Positions 26,051 to 33,861 of a stretch of 64,000 nt of DNA are shown piece after piece (within the stretch, counting starts at the first letter, position 1; the number at the start of each line of letters is the position of its first letter). The position numbers were made by a program, and so were the translations under genes. The stretch is taken from contig NZ_CP061170.1 in NCBI RefSeq assembly GCF_011751745.2, positions 3,472,001 through 3,536,000 on the forward strand, written 5' to 3'. Under the pieces are notes generated by a model. The model had not been told where the DNA came from, did not search any database, and saw only the letters and a program-made list of their open reading frames with translations. The DNA is from Paramicrobacterium fandaimingii (lineage in GTDB: Bacteria; Actinomycetota; Actinomycetes; Actinomycetales; Microbacteriaceae).

Positions 26051-26723
26051 CGCCGCCGTGCCACGGCGCGCCGTGTCCGGGGATCACCCAGTCGGCTCGC
26101 AGACCCGCGATATGGGTGAGCGAAGCCGCGGCAGCCGCTTGGTCGTCGGTAAATGGTGCGGGCTGAGGGCCTCTCTTCCCCGTGAGCACGCTGCGCGTCG
26201 TGAGCCCATCGCCGACGAAGACGGCGGAGACGCTCGGAACGTAAATGGCGATGCTCCCCGGCGAATGCCCGGGGAGGCCGATGATCTCGGGGGCGCCAGG
26301 CAGGTCGAGCACCTGTCCGTCTGTCACCTCGTGCACCTCGCTGAGGTAGTGCGTGCGCAGTCCGCCCTTGCGCGTCGTATACGCGATAAAGCGCAGCACG
26401 GAGCCGAGCTTCATGCTGCCCCACGCCGGCTTCGTCGACTCCTCGCCACGGGCACGCGCAGCATCGGCGGCGTGCACGTAAACCGGCACGCCATACTCGC
26501 GGCGCAGTCGCTCGGCAAAGCCGATGTGGTCACTGTCGCCGTGCGTCAGCACAACACCGCGGATGTCGGACGGCGTCCGCCCGATCGCCTCAAGTTCATG
26601 CTCGAGGTCGCTCCAGTGGCCAGCCAGTCCCGTGTCGATGAGGGTGATTCCCGTGTCGTCGACGATGAGATGTGCCGCAACGATGTCGTTGCCGATGCGG
26701 CGGAGTCCTGTTGTCAGTTCCAT
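26010..26723 (-). CDS. MBL-fold metallohydrolase
   Basis: Metallo-beta-lactamase-fold hydrolase of 237 residues. The metal motif is THGDSDHIG (about residues 60-68), with later ligands in GLPGHSPGS and the C-terminal GHGAPW. Typical substrates are thioesters, lactones or other esters; none can be assigned. The start at 26723 is favoured because a TATGAT -10 box lies 7 nt upstream, giving a leaderless mRNA; an ATG four codons earlier is in the operator. It is divergent from the TetR gene and probably its target. Confidence 0.86.
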   Translation of the reverse strand: MELTTGLRRIGNDIVAAHLIVDDTGITLIDTGLAGHWSDLEHELEAIGRTPSDIRGVVLTHGDSDHIGFAERLRREYGVPVYVHAADAARARGEESTKPAWGSMKLGSVLRFIAYTTRKGGLRTHYLSEVHEVTDGQVLDLPGAPEIIGLPGHSPGSIAIYVPSVSAVFVGDGLTTRSVLTGKRGPQPAPFTDDQAAAAASLTHIAGLRADWVIPGHGAPWHGGVTELLSEYRAAAA

Positions 26724-26724
26724 G

Positions 26725-26745
26725 ATGGCTATCATACATAGCCAT
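26725..26745. promoter_or_regulatory. TetR operator palindrome
   Basis: ATGGCTAT-CATAC-ATAGCCAT is a perfect 8-bp inverted repeat directly before the MBL start codon; its centre contains the minus-strand -10 box (26736-26731). The TetR gene is on the other side. Confidence 0.65.
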
Positions 26746-26776
26746 CATGGCTAAGCGCAATAGCTATACTGTGACG

Positions 26777-27340
26777 ATGCCGACACCTGAACGCACATCG
26801 CTGCCCGCCATCGTTGCCGCCGGACTGCACATTCTTGAGACCCACGGTCTCAGCGCCGTCACCATGGCGGCTGTTGCCGCTCGCGTCGGCGTGCGCCCTC
26901 CGTCCCTGTACAAGCGCGTGCGCAATCGCGATGAGCTGATCCGCTTGATCGCCGAGGCCGCGGTCGCCGACCTCGGCGCCCAGATCGCCGCCGCGGATCC
27001 CGGCGTCGGCGTTCCGCGAGAGCGGCTGAAAGCGCTTCTCGGCGCACTCCGCCAATTTGCGCACGCACGAACCGCTGCCTACCTGCTGGTCTTCACGCCG
27101 CTTGCCGAGGGCGAGGATCTCTCGCGGGAGCTCCTCGAAGAGAGCAGCGCCCCGCTCTTCACCGTTGTGGCGGAGCTTGCCGGCAAAGACCATATGCTCG
27201 CGGCAGCGCGCACCTTCACCGCGTGGGCAACCGGCTTCATCTCGATGGAGCTCAACAGGTCATTTCACCTCGGCGGAGACGTCGATGTCGCCTTCGCCTA
27301 CGGAGTCGAACGCCTGACGGATGCCATCGCTGCGCGCTGA
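26777..27340 (+). CDS. TetR-family regulator
   Basis: Repressor of 187 residues. The helix-turn-helix is at about 28-47 (VTMAAVAARVGVRPPSLYKR), followed by a TetR C-terminal domain of the WHG type (TFTAWATGFISMELN). The ATG at 26777 is chosen because TATACT ends 6 nt before it; an in-frame ATG at 26747 would add 10 residues and start inside the operator region. Likely represses itself and the divergent MBL hydrolase. Its stop is 5 nt from that of the convergent DeoR gene. Confidence 0.85.
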   Translation: MPTPERTSLPAIVAAGLHILETHGLSAVTMAAVAARVGVRPPSLYKRVRNRDELIRLIAEAAVADLGAQIAAADPGVGVPRERLKALLGALRQFAHARTAAYLLVFTPLAEGEDLSRELLEESSAPLFTVVAELAGKDHMLAAARTFTAWATGFISMELNRSFHLGGDVDVAFAYGVERLTDAIAAR

Positions 27341-27345
27341 GCGCG

Positions 27346-28158
27346 CTACGGGTGAACGCGGTGCACGCGCACACCGCAGCGTTCGATCTTTGCGAGCTCC
27401 TGCGGGTCGGCCGCGTCATCGATGACGAGGTCGCTGATCTCGCTGAGCTCGGCGACGCGCGCGAGCCGCACTTCTCCCAGCTTCGTGCTGTCTGCGACAA
27501 CGACGACGCGACCAGCATGCGTCACCATGGAACGATTTGTGCGCGCCTCGGTATCGTCGAATGTCGTGAGCCCGTTCGCCGCGGTGATGCCGTCTGCGCC
27601 GATCACCGTCATGGCGACGTTTATCGCGTTAAGTGCACCCTCAGCGAGCGTTCCGACAAGCTCGAACGACGTGGGTCGAATCACACCGCCGGTCATGACA
27701 ACCTTCACCTTGCTGCGCGAGGCAAGCTCATATGCCGTCGTGAGCGAGTTTGTGACGATCGTCAGGTCGGTGCGCGACGTCAGATTGCGTGCAACCTCGG
27801 CCGCTGTGCTTCCGCCGCCGATCGCTATGGCCTGTCGTCCTCCCGGGATCAGCTCCGCCGCTTTGCGGGCGATGGCCACCTTTGCTTCGCGCTCAGCCCC
27901 GTCGCGGTACCGAACGGGCAGCTCGGCCTTCATCTCGGTAGCCTGCGCTCCCCCGTGCGTGCGGGTGAGAAATCCCTGCGACTCAAGCAGTGCGAGATCG
28001 CGCCTGATCGTCGCGGGCGATGACTCAAGGCCGCGCGTAAGCTCGGCGAGCGACACCGCAGACGACTCGGCGAGCGCGGTGAGAATCGCCGACAGCCGCT
28101 TCGACCGTTTAGCCGACGCGACGATCGGCTGGCCTCCAGATGAGATGACGTGGTTCAT
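27346..28158 (-). CDS. DeoR-family sugar regulator
   Basis: A 270-residue repressor. The N-terminal helix-turn-helix (about 30-75) contains VSLAELTRGLESSPATIRRDL and the DeoR signature through GFLTRTHGGA. The effector domain (about 95-250) has GGGSTAAEVARNL and VMTGGVIRP, the sugar-phosphate pocket of the isomerase-like fold. It is divergent from the GH4 gene. Shared CGCTCACNAA words at its own promoter, the GH4 promoter and the ABC operon promoter suggest a small regulon. Confidence 0.9.
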   Translation of the reverse strand: MNHVISSGGQPIVASAKRSKRLSAILTALAESSAVSLAELTRGLESSPATIRRDLALLESQGFLTRTHGGAQATEMKAELPVRYRDGAEREAKVAIARKAAELIPGGRQAIAIGGGSTAAEVARNLTSRTDLTIVTNSLTTAYELASRSKVKVVMTGGVIRPTSFELVGTLAEGALNAINVAMTVIGADGITAANGLTTFDDTEARTNRSMVTHAGRVVVVADSTKLGEVRLARVAELSEISDLVIDDAADPQELAKIERCGVRVHRVHP

Positions 28159-28180
28159 GCGTCATATTTGACCACAGGTT

Positions 28181-28288
28181 CGCTCACGAAAGCGATCGTT
28201 TCGCGCAAGAGAATGCTCGTCGGCATCCGAAGTTTCCCGGCATTGCCACGATGTCTCGCACCGAGAGCGCACCAAAGCCGCTCACCAA
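28181..28288. promoter_or_regulatory. DeoR-GH4 divergent region with repeated motif
   Basis: CGCTCACGAA (28181-28190, continuing to AGCG to form CGCT-N6-AGCG) and CGCTCACCAA (28279-28288) match the motif at 23820. They flank the intergenic region between the DeoR and GH4 starts. Confidence 0.5.
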
Positions 28289-28337
28289 GAGTGACCGTTT
28301 TGCCCAAAAATCTGATCGATGCGTTCACACTGTGTGT

Positions 28338-29639
28338 ATGACACGCGTGACTTTCATCGGCGCAGGAAGCGTCGTTTTTACAAAGCAGCTGCTCACCGAC
28401 CTGCTGCGATACCCCGAGTTCGACGAGATCGAGATCGCTCTGCACGACATCAACGCCGAGCGGCTTCGCGTCGCGACGGCGACGGCAGCCCACGTGTCGG
28501 AGCGTCTCGGCGCTCACGCTCGTGTGAGCGCATCCGCCGATCGCCGTGAGGCTCTCGCCGGAGCCGACTTCGTGATCAACATGATCCAGGTCGGCGGCAT
28601 CGACGGAACGCGCGCCGACCTCGAGATTCCGGCGCGCCACGGCCTGCTGCAGACCATCGGCGACACAACGGGAATCGGCGGGGTCTTCCGCGGGCTGCGC
28701 ACCTTCCCCGTGCTCACGGGCATTCTGCGCGACATGGAGCAGATCTGCCCGAACGCCTACTTTCTCAACTACACGAACCCCATGACTATGAACGTGTGGT
28801 GGGCGAACCTCGTCGCTCCCGGCATCCGCACCGTCGGCCTCTGCCACAGCGTGTACTGGACGGCGCACGACCTTGCCGAGCTTGTCGGTCTTGACGTCGC
28901 CGACACACACTTTCGCGCCGCCGGACTCAATCACCAGTCGTGGCTGCTCGAGTGGACGCACAACGGCGAAAATCTGTACCCGCGCCTCGAGCAGCGCATT
29001 GCCGACGATCCCGAGCTTCAGCGTCGCGTCCGTGCCGAGATCTTCCGCCGCGTCGGGTACTACCCCACCGAGACGAGCGAGCATTCATCTGAGTACCTCT
29101 CGTGGTTTTTGCGCTCTGAGTCACAGCGCGAAAAATACCGCTTGCAGCCACTCGAATACCTGGGGATCAGCGAAGACAACGTCACCGAGTTCGAAGAGAC
29201 GCGGCGGGCTCTCGACAATGGCGAGAACATCGAGCTGCTCGACGAAGCGAGCGAGTATGCTCCACAGCTCATCCACTCAGTGGTCACGGGAACGCGACGC
29301 GAGATTCATGCGAACCTCCCCAATGCCGGACTGATCTCGAACCTCCCCGAGGCCGATGTCGTCGAGGTGCCGTGCGTCGTCGATGCCGAGGGCATTCACC
29401 CCGTCGCCATGGGCGATCTACCCGTCGAGTGCGTCGCCGTCAACCGCCCGTATGCCGCTGTCGCGGGCACCACGATTGAGGCAGCGCGGCGAGAAGACCC
29501 CACGCTCGTGCGCCAGGCGCTTCTTGCCGATCCGAACGCCATGTCGAGCGTCACGCCCGAGACGCTGTGGCGCATCTGCGACGAGCTCACCGAAGCCCAC
29601 GCCCAGTACCTCCCCGAAGGCCTGCGTCAGCCGGCGTAG
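28338..29639 (+). CDS. GH4 alpha-galactosidase/alpha-glucosidase-type glycosidase
   Basis: NAD+- and Mn2+-dependent glycosidase of 433 residues that works by oxidation-elimination in the cytoplasm. The N-terminal Rossmann motif is FIGAGSVVF. NYTNPMTM, the metal-binding cysteine in GLCHSVYW and the histidine in GLNHQSW are the family landmarks. Among GH4 enzymes the pattern resembles the MelA/AglA alpha-galactosidase or alpha-glucosidase group; anomeric specificity cannot be fixed. The ATG at 28338 begins the conserved part; no ribosome site is evident. It probably releases monosaccharides from the importer encoded at 20548-23707. Confidence 0.92.
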   Translation: MTRVTFIGAGSVVFTKQLLTDLLRYPEFDEIEIALHDINAERLRVATATAAHVSERLGAHARVSASADRREALAGADFVINMIQVGGIDGTRADLEIPARHGLLQTIGDTTGIGGVFRGLRTFPVLTGILRDMEQICPNAYFLNYTNPMTMNVWWANLVAPGIRTVGLCHSVYWTAHDLAELVGLDVADTHFRAAGLNHQSWLLEWTHNGENLYPRLEQRIADDPELQRRVRAEIFRRVGYYPTETSEHSSEYLSWFLRSESQREKYRLQPLEYLGISEDNVTEFEETRRALDNGENIELLDEASEYAPQLIHSVVTGTRREIHANLPNAGLISNLPEADVVEVPCVVDAEGIHPVAMGDLPVECVAVNRPYAAVAGTTIEAARREDPTLVRQALLADPNAMSSVTPETLWRICDELTEAHAQYLPEGLRQPA

Positions 29640-29652
29640 CCGACGAGAGTGG

Positions 29653-29696
29653 GGGCGGATGCTGGTGCGCGCTGCACAAGCATCCGCCCTCTTTTT
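29653..29696 (+). terminator. Rho-independent terminator after GH4 gene
   Basis: GGGCGGATGCT and AGCATCCGCCC form an 11-bp stem with an inner GTGC/GCAC extension, followed by CTCTTTTT. The arms carry the GGATGC/GCATCC hexamer in inverted order. Confidence 0.88.
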
Positions 29697-29712
29697 CTGC
29701 CCGACGCCCCGG

Positions 29713-29745
29713 TAAGCTGTGCCGAGTGCCTGCCTCGAGGCAGGC
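29713..29745 (+). promoter_or_regulatory. MFS promoter with 18-bp palindrome
   Basis: TAAGCT (29713-29718) is a -10 candidate. Ten nt further is the perfect palindrome GCCTGCCTCGAGGCAGGC (29728-29745), which would lie at the start of the transcript, either as an operator or a leader hairpin. Confidence 0.5.
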
Positions 29746-29778
29746 TCGCAGTAACAACAGGGACAGTGGGGAGAGCTG

Positions 29779-30978
29779 GTGACCGAGCAGAAGCCCTCCG
29801 TATGGACGCTTCCTGGCATGCTGCCCCTTCTCATCACAACGGCCCTGGCGTTCAGCGGGTTCTCGCTGCTGCTGCCAACGGCCCCGCTCTGGGCCACCAT
29901 CGGCGGCGCAGACAGCTTCGGCAGCGGCCTCGTCAACGGGCTGCTCATGCTGTCAACTGTCGCGACGCAGATGCTCGTCTCCCCCGGCCTGCGCGTGCTC
30001 GGGTGGTCCCGGATGCTCGTGATCGGGCTGCTCTGCCTCGGGCTGCCGTCTGCGCTTCACCTCTTCTCTGACCAGCTTCCGCTGATTCTCGGGCTCGCGC
30101 TCATTCGCGGCGTCGGCTTCGGCATCATCACCGTGTGCGGGTCGTCTGCCGTTGCCGCCCTCGTCGAGCCGAAGCGGCGCGGCCGGGCAATCGGCGCCTA
30201 CGGACTCGCCATCGCCGTTCCGCAGTTTGTGCTCGTTCCCGCGGCTCCCTGGCTCGCCGAGCAGGTGAGCCCGGCGCTGGTCTTCGCCCTCGGAACAGCG
30301 CCGGCGGTGGCCGTTCCCTTCGCCATCGTGCTCGGGCGCCGTCTCGCCACGGTGCCTCCGCCCCAGACATCGCCGATCGACGTTGCCCCGCAGGGCTCGC
30401 GCATCGCCGCCGTGCGCACACGCGCCGTCGTCATGCCGATCGTTGCGCTGCTCACCATCACGTGCACGGGCGGAGCCGTTCTCACGTTTGCGCCGTCGAT
30501 GCTCGAGAACACCGCGACGGCGGTTGTCGCCCTTCTGGCGCTCACCGGCCTCGGCGCGTTCTCGCGCTGGATCTTCGGCGGCATCGCGGACCGCTACGGG
30601 GCCCGCCGATTCATCGCGCCGCTTCTTGTCGTCGCCGCCATCGGGGCAGCGGGGCTCGCCGTCGGAATCGACGGGGGAACGGATGCCGTCGCCACAACGC
30701 TCCTTCTCGTCGGCGCGGCTCTCATCGGAACTGCATACGGCGGGCTGCAGAATGTCACCCTCGTCGAGGCATTTGCTGCGGCGGGCGATCGCTCCCGCAA
30801 CGTCGTGAGCGTCGTGTGGAACGCGGGCTTCGACGTGGGAACGGGCCTCGGCTCCGTCGTCGTCGGCACCATTGCGACAGCAAGTTCCTTCCCCACGAGC
30901 TTCGTCGTGCTGGCCATCGCGAGCGTCATCGTTGCCGTGCTTGTGTCGTTGCTGCGACCCAGAGCGGTGCCACAGTGA
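29779..30978 (+). CDS. MFS transporter
   Basis: Twelve-helix major facilitator of 399 residues. The loop after helix 8 has the A-motif form GGIADRYGARRF, and the N-half has GLRVLGWSRM at the equivalent place. The sequence is closest in pattern to small actinobacterial drug or metabolite exporters; the substrate is unknown. GTG start with GGGGAG 6 nt upstream. It overlaps the next gene by GTGA, so both are made together. Confidence 0.86.
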   Translation: MTEQKPSVWTLPGMLPLLITTALAFSGFSLLLPTAPLWATIGGADSFGSGLVNGLLMLSTVATQMLVSPGLRVLGWSRMLVIGLLCLGLPSALHLFSDQLPLILGLALIRGVGFGIITVCGSSAVAALVEPKRRGRAIGAYGLAIAVPQFVLVPAAPWLAEQVSPALVFALGTAPAVAVPFAIVLGRRLATVPPPQTSPIDVAPQGSRIAAVRTRAVVMPIVALLTITCTGGAVLTFAPSMLENTATAVVALLALTGLGAFSRWIFGGIADRYGARRFIAPLLVVAAIGAAGLAVGIDGGTDAVATTLLLVGAALIGTAYGGLQNVTLVEAFAAAGDRSRNVVSVVWNAGFDVGTGLGSVVVGTIATASSFPTSFVVLAIASVIVAVLVSLLRPRAVPQ

Positions 30979-31574
30979 CGACGCGCCGGCGCGGCACTCT
31001 GTCGAGCATCGCCGCGGTGCTCGCGACAAGCCTCGTTCTGGGCGGCCTGACGTCTTACGCCCAGGGATTCTTGCCCGATTGGTTCTCGTCGTTCGCCAAT
31101 TCTGCGAGTGGCTGGACACTGCTGACCGCGGTGCTCGTGTTCCTTGCGCGCTGCAGCTGGTGGGTGTCGGCGCTGTTGGGCGCGGGAAGCTTCGTGCTGC
31201 TCACCCTGGGCTACGCCGCCGTGTCGACGCTGCGCGGCTTCGTCTACGATCCGACGTTCTTCGCGATCATCGGTCTCATCGCCGGGCCGTTCATCGGGCT
31301 TGCAGCCTGCTGGATACGCCGTCGCGACCTGCGTGCGGCGGCAGCAACCGCGGTGCTCGCGGGCATCGGCGCGGGCGAGGCCGTTTACGGTCTCACTGTC
31401 GTCGGTGACACGACGAGCCCTGTCTATTGGGTGTTCATCGGGGCCGTCGCCCTCGCGCTCGCTGTGTTCATGCTCGCGCGGCGCGTGCGCCGCGCGCTCC
31501 TGCCGATCACCGTCGTGCTCGTCGGCACAGCGCTCGTCGCGGCGGCCTTCACCGTCGCATTCTCGTTGCTGTAG
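30975..31574 (+). CDS. Small polytopic membrane protein (DUF6518-like)
   Basis: A 199-residue membrane protein with about six helices and very short loops (about 10-30, 45-65, 68-90, 92-112, 125-145, 150-195). It resembles uncharacterised actinobacterial proteins with the LTSYAQGFLP opening, tentatively DUF6518. The GTG start overlaps the MFS stop codon. Function unknown; translational coupling suggests an accessory role to the transporter. Confidence 0.65.
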   Translation: MTTRRRGTLSSIAAVLATSLVLGGLTSYAQGFLPDWFSSFANSASGWTLLTAVLVFLARCSWWVSALLGAGSFVLLTLGYAAVSTLRGFVYDPTFFAIIGLIAGPFIGLAACWIRRRDLRAAAATAVLAGIGAGEAVYGLTVVGDTTSPVYWVFIGAVALALAVFMLARRVRRALLPITVVLVGTALVAAAFTVAFSLL

Positions 31575-31683
31575 ACCCGCTCACGTCACCACATTTCCCG
31601 CATTACGCAATTCACAACAGCATCCTGATCAGGTACTTGGCGTAAATTGATCGGCGCGGGTTTCGAAGATATCTCAGGTCGTA

Positions 31684-31689
31684 TATGAT
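31684..31689 (+). promoter_or_regulatory. -10 box TATGAT of the MHS transporter gene
   Basis: TATGAT lies 66 nt before the ATG at 31755, with a weak TTTCGA 17 nt upstream at 31661-31666. The palindrome CCTGATCAGG is at 31624-31633. Confidence 0.4.
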
Positions 31690-31754
31690 TTCAGCCGTCC
31701 GCCCACATGGCGAGACGCACCTGCACAGCACCACAACCGACAAGGGAGTCACCG

Positions 31755-33131
31755 ATGTCTGACGCATCGCGCGTTGCCCCGCAGGCAACGCAAACCGACA
31801 TGAAGAGAGTCGCTGTTGCGACAATCATCGGCACGACGATCGAGTGGTACGACTTCTTCCTCTACGCAAACGCGGCGGGCCTGCTGTTCGCTTCGCTGTA
31901 CTTCGAGCCGCTGGGACCGCAGGCCGCCATTCTTCTCTCGTTCGCCTCGGTCGGCGTGAGCTTTCTCTTCCGCCCGCTCGGCGCATTCATCGCCGGCCAC
32001 CTCGGCGATAAGTTCGGCCGCAAGGCGATGCTCGTCTGGACGCTCATTCTCATGGGTGCGTCGACGACGCTCATCGGGCTTCTCCCCACGCACGCCGTGA
32101 TCGGCGCTGCAGCACCGATCATTCTTGTTCTGCTGCGCGTTCTGCAGGGGCTCTCCACCGGTGGCGAGTGGGGCGGCGCCGTGCTCATGGCCGTGGAGCA
32201 CGCTCCCGCCCAGAAGCGCGGTCGCTTTGGCGCATTCCCGCAGATGGGCGTGCCCCTCGGCCTGCTGCTGGCCTCGGGGGTGCTCGCGCTCATGACCGGC
32301 GTCGTCTCCCCAGGCGAGGCGTTCGTCGAGTGGGGCTGGCGCATCCCGTTCCTGCTGAGCATCGTTCTTGTCGTCGTCGGCATCGTCGTGCGCCGCAGCG
32401 TCGACGAGTCGCCGGTCTTCGCCGAGATGGCGGCGAAGAAAGAGAAGGCGAGCATGCCCATCGTGCAGCTGTTCCGCAAGCACTGGCTGCTCGTGATCCT
32501 CGCCGCGCTCACCTTCGCGGGAAACAACGCTGCGGGCTACATGACGACAGGCGGCTTTCTGCAGGGCTACGCAACGCGGCCGCTCGATGAGGGCGGTCTC
32601 GTCGGCATGGAGCGCACTCCCGTTCTCATCGCCGTCACCGTCTCGAGCGTCGTGTGGCTCATCTTCACCTGGTTCGGTGGCTGGCTCTCTGACAAGATCG
32701 GACGCCGCAAGACGTACATCATCGGGTGGATCGTCTTTCTCATCACCGTGTGGTTCCTCTTTCCGCTCGTCGACACCGGAAGCGCGTGGCTGTTCTTCGC
32801 AGGAATCGCGCTGTTCACCATCGGCAACGGCCTCACCTACGGCCCGCAAGCCGCGTACTTCACCGAGCTTTTCCCCGCGTCGATCCGCTACTCAGGCGTC
32901 TCGATCGCGTATGCGATCGGCGCTGTGCTCGGCGGTGCGTTCGCCCCGCTGATCTCTGCGTGGATCGTGCAGACGACGGGTACCTCACAGGCCGTCGCCT
33001 GGTACATCGCGGGAGTCATGACCATCGCGTTCATCGCAACGCTGCTGCTGCGCGACCGCACGCGCATTCCGCTCGGCCCCGAGAACGAGGAAGAGCAGGC
33101 GAAGCACCCCATCTACGGGCTCAGCAAATAG
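31755..33131 (+). CDS. MHS-family MFS transporter
   Basis: Twelve-helix metabolite:H+ symporter of 458 residues. The diagnostic opening is GTTIEWYDFFLYA, then GHLGDKFGRKAMLV (A-motif) and RVLQGLSTGGEWGGA; FPASIRYSGVSIAYAIG is the conserved helix-10 region. Family members import betaine, proline, alpha-ketoglutarate, citrate or shikimate-like acids. The ATG at 31755 follows AAGGGAG. It stands as a single gene with its own terminator. Confidence 0.92.
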   Translation: MSDASRVAPQATQTDMKRVAVATIIGTTIEWYDFFLYANAAGLLFASLYFEPLGPQAAILLSFASVGVSFLFRPLGAFIAGHLGDKFGRKAMLVWTLILMGASTTLIGLLPTHAVIGAAAPIILVLLRVLQGLSTGGEWGGAVLMAVEHAPAQKRGRFGAFPQMGVPLGLLLASGVLALMTGVVSPGEAFVEWGWRIPFLLSIVLVVVGIVVRRSVDESPVFAEMAAKKEKASMPIVQLFRKHWLLVILAALTFAGNNAAGYMTTGGFLQGYATRPLDEGGLVGMERTPVLIAVTVSSVVWLIFTWFGGWLSDKIGRRKTYIIGWIVFLITVWFLFPLVDTGSAWLFFAGIALFTIGNGLTYGPQAAYFTELFPASIRYSGVSIAYAIGAVLGGAFAPLISAWIVQTTGTSQAVAWYIAGVMTIAFIATLLLRDRTRIPLGPENEEEQAKHPIYGLSK

Positions 33132-33153
33132 CCGAGGCAACAACGAAAGCGCA

Positions 33154-33180
33154 GGGCGGATGCTGGGACAGCATCCGCCC
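33154..33180 (+). terminator. Terminator hairpin with GGATGC arms
   Basis: GGGCGGATGCT-GGGAC-AGCATCCGCCC, the same 11-bp arms as the terminator at 29653, follows the MHS gene by 22 nt. The trailing sequence is only weakly T-rich. Confidence 0.75.
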
Positions 33181-33215
33181 GCCTGTGTTTCCTGCCCCGC
33201 GCATCAGCGCTTTAG

Positions 33216-33233
33216 CGTACAATATTCTGTACG
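33216..33233 (+). promoter_or_regulatory. Toxin-antitoxin promoter and operator
   Basis: CGTACA-ATATTC-TGTACG is a perfect 6-bp inverted repeat that contains the -10 box TACAAT (33218-33223). It resembles the TGTACA-type sites of YefM/Axe antitoxins and implies autorepression. Confidence 0.7.
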
Positions 33234-33245
33234 GAGGGGGTCGTC

Positions 33246-33497
33246 ATGCGCACCATGAGCTACTCAGAGTCTCGCGCCAACTACGCAGAGACGCTGTCAA
33301 AAGTCGTCGATGACCGTGAAGAGGTTGTCATCACGCGTTCGGGTCACGAACCGGTGGTGATTGTCTCACTCGACGACTACGAGTCACTGAAAGAGACCGC
33401 ATATCTTTTGCGCAATCCAGAGAATGCGCGGCGATTGATGCGTTCCATCGAGCGGCTGGACACGGGCGAAGGCACCGAGCGAGACCTTGCCGAGTGA
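33246..33497 (+). CDS. yefM: YefM/Phd-family antitoxin
   Basis: An 83-residue antitoxin. The N-terminal part (MSYSESRANYAETL, then VITRSGHEPVVIVSLDDYESL) is the DNA-binding Phd/YefM fold; the C-terminal acidic helix (from about 55) covers the toxin active site. It neutralises YoeB and represses the operon through the palindrome overlapping its promoter. The ribosome site GGAGGGGG lies 5 nt before the ATG. The stop overlaps the toxin start. Confidence 0.93.
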   Translation: MRTMSYSESRANYAETLSKVVDDREEVVITRSGHEPVVIVSLDDYESLKETAYLLRNPENARRLMRSIERLDTGEGTERDLAE

Positions 33498-33754
33498 GGT
33501 ACGTCTGGGACGAAGACGCCTGGGCAGATTACGTGTGGTGGCAGGTGCAGGACCGCAAGGTTTTGAAGCGCATCAACGCGCTGCTGCGCGATGTTGCACG
33601 GAATGGCAATGAGGGAATCGGGAAACCCGAACCGCTGAAGCACGGCTTTCGCGGGTACTGGTCTCGCCGCATTACCGACGAACATCGTCTCGTCTACAAG
33701 ATCGTCGACGACGAGGTACGCGTGGCCGCCTGCCGGTATCACTACGGGCGATAA
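33494..33754 (+). CDS. yoeB: YoeB-family mRNA interferase toxin
   Basis: Ribosome-dependent endoribonuclease of 86 residues, the usual length. E46, R65, H83 and Y84 fall at exactly the positions of the catalytic set of E. coli YoeB, so the toxin appears intact. It cuts mRNA in the ribosomal A site when YefM is degraded. The GTG start overlaps the antitoxin stop (GTGA), giving coupled translation. Confidence 0.94.
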   Translation: MRYVWDEDAWADYVWWQVQDRKVLKRINALLRDVARNGNEGIGKPEPLKHGFRGYWSRRITDEHRLVYKIVDDEVRVAACRYHYGR

Positions 33755-33773
33755 GCGCAACAGAAAAAAGCGG

Positions 33774-33796
33774 GCGGATGCTGCCGCAGCATCCGC
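33774..33796 (+). terminator. Terminator hairpin after YoeB
   Basis: GCGGATGCTGC pairs with GCAGCATCCGC, an 11-bp arm pair with effectively a 7-nt loop, 19 nt after the toxin stop. It again carries GGATGC and GCATCC in inverted order. Confidence 0.7.
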
Positions 33797-33849
33797 TCGC
33801 CGTCGCTCACCGCACTGAGCGTTCCCTCGCCCGCGCCACCGCGCGGCGA

Positions 33850-33855
33850 TAAGCT
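33850..33855 (+). promoter_or_regulatory. -10 box TAAGCT of a leaderless gene
   Basis: TAAGCT ends 6 nt before the GTG at 33862 and immediately before another in-frame GTG at 33856, which argues for 33862 as the start. Confidence 0.5.
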
Positions 33856-33861
33856 GTGCGA

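Noticed and set aside
26747..26776. Upstream ATG (26747) as TetR start
   Set aside because: It adds 10 atypical residues and lies directly beside the operator, whereas the ATG at 26777 has a -10 box at leaderless spacing. Not fully excluded.
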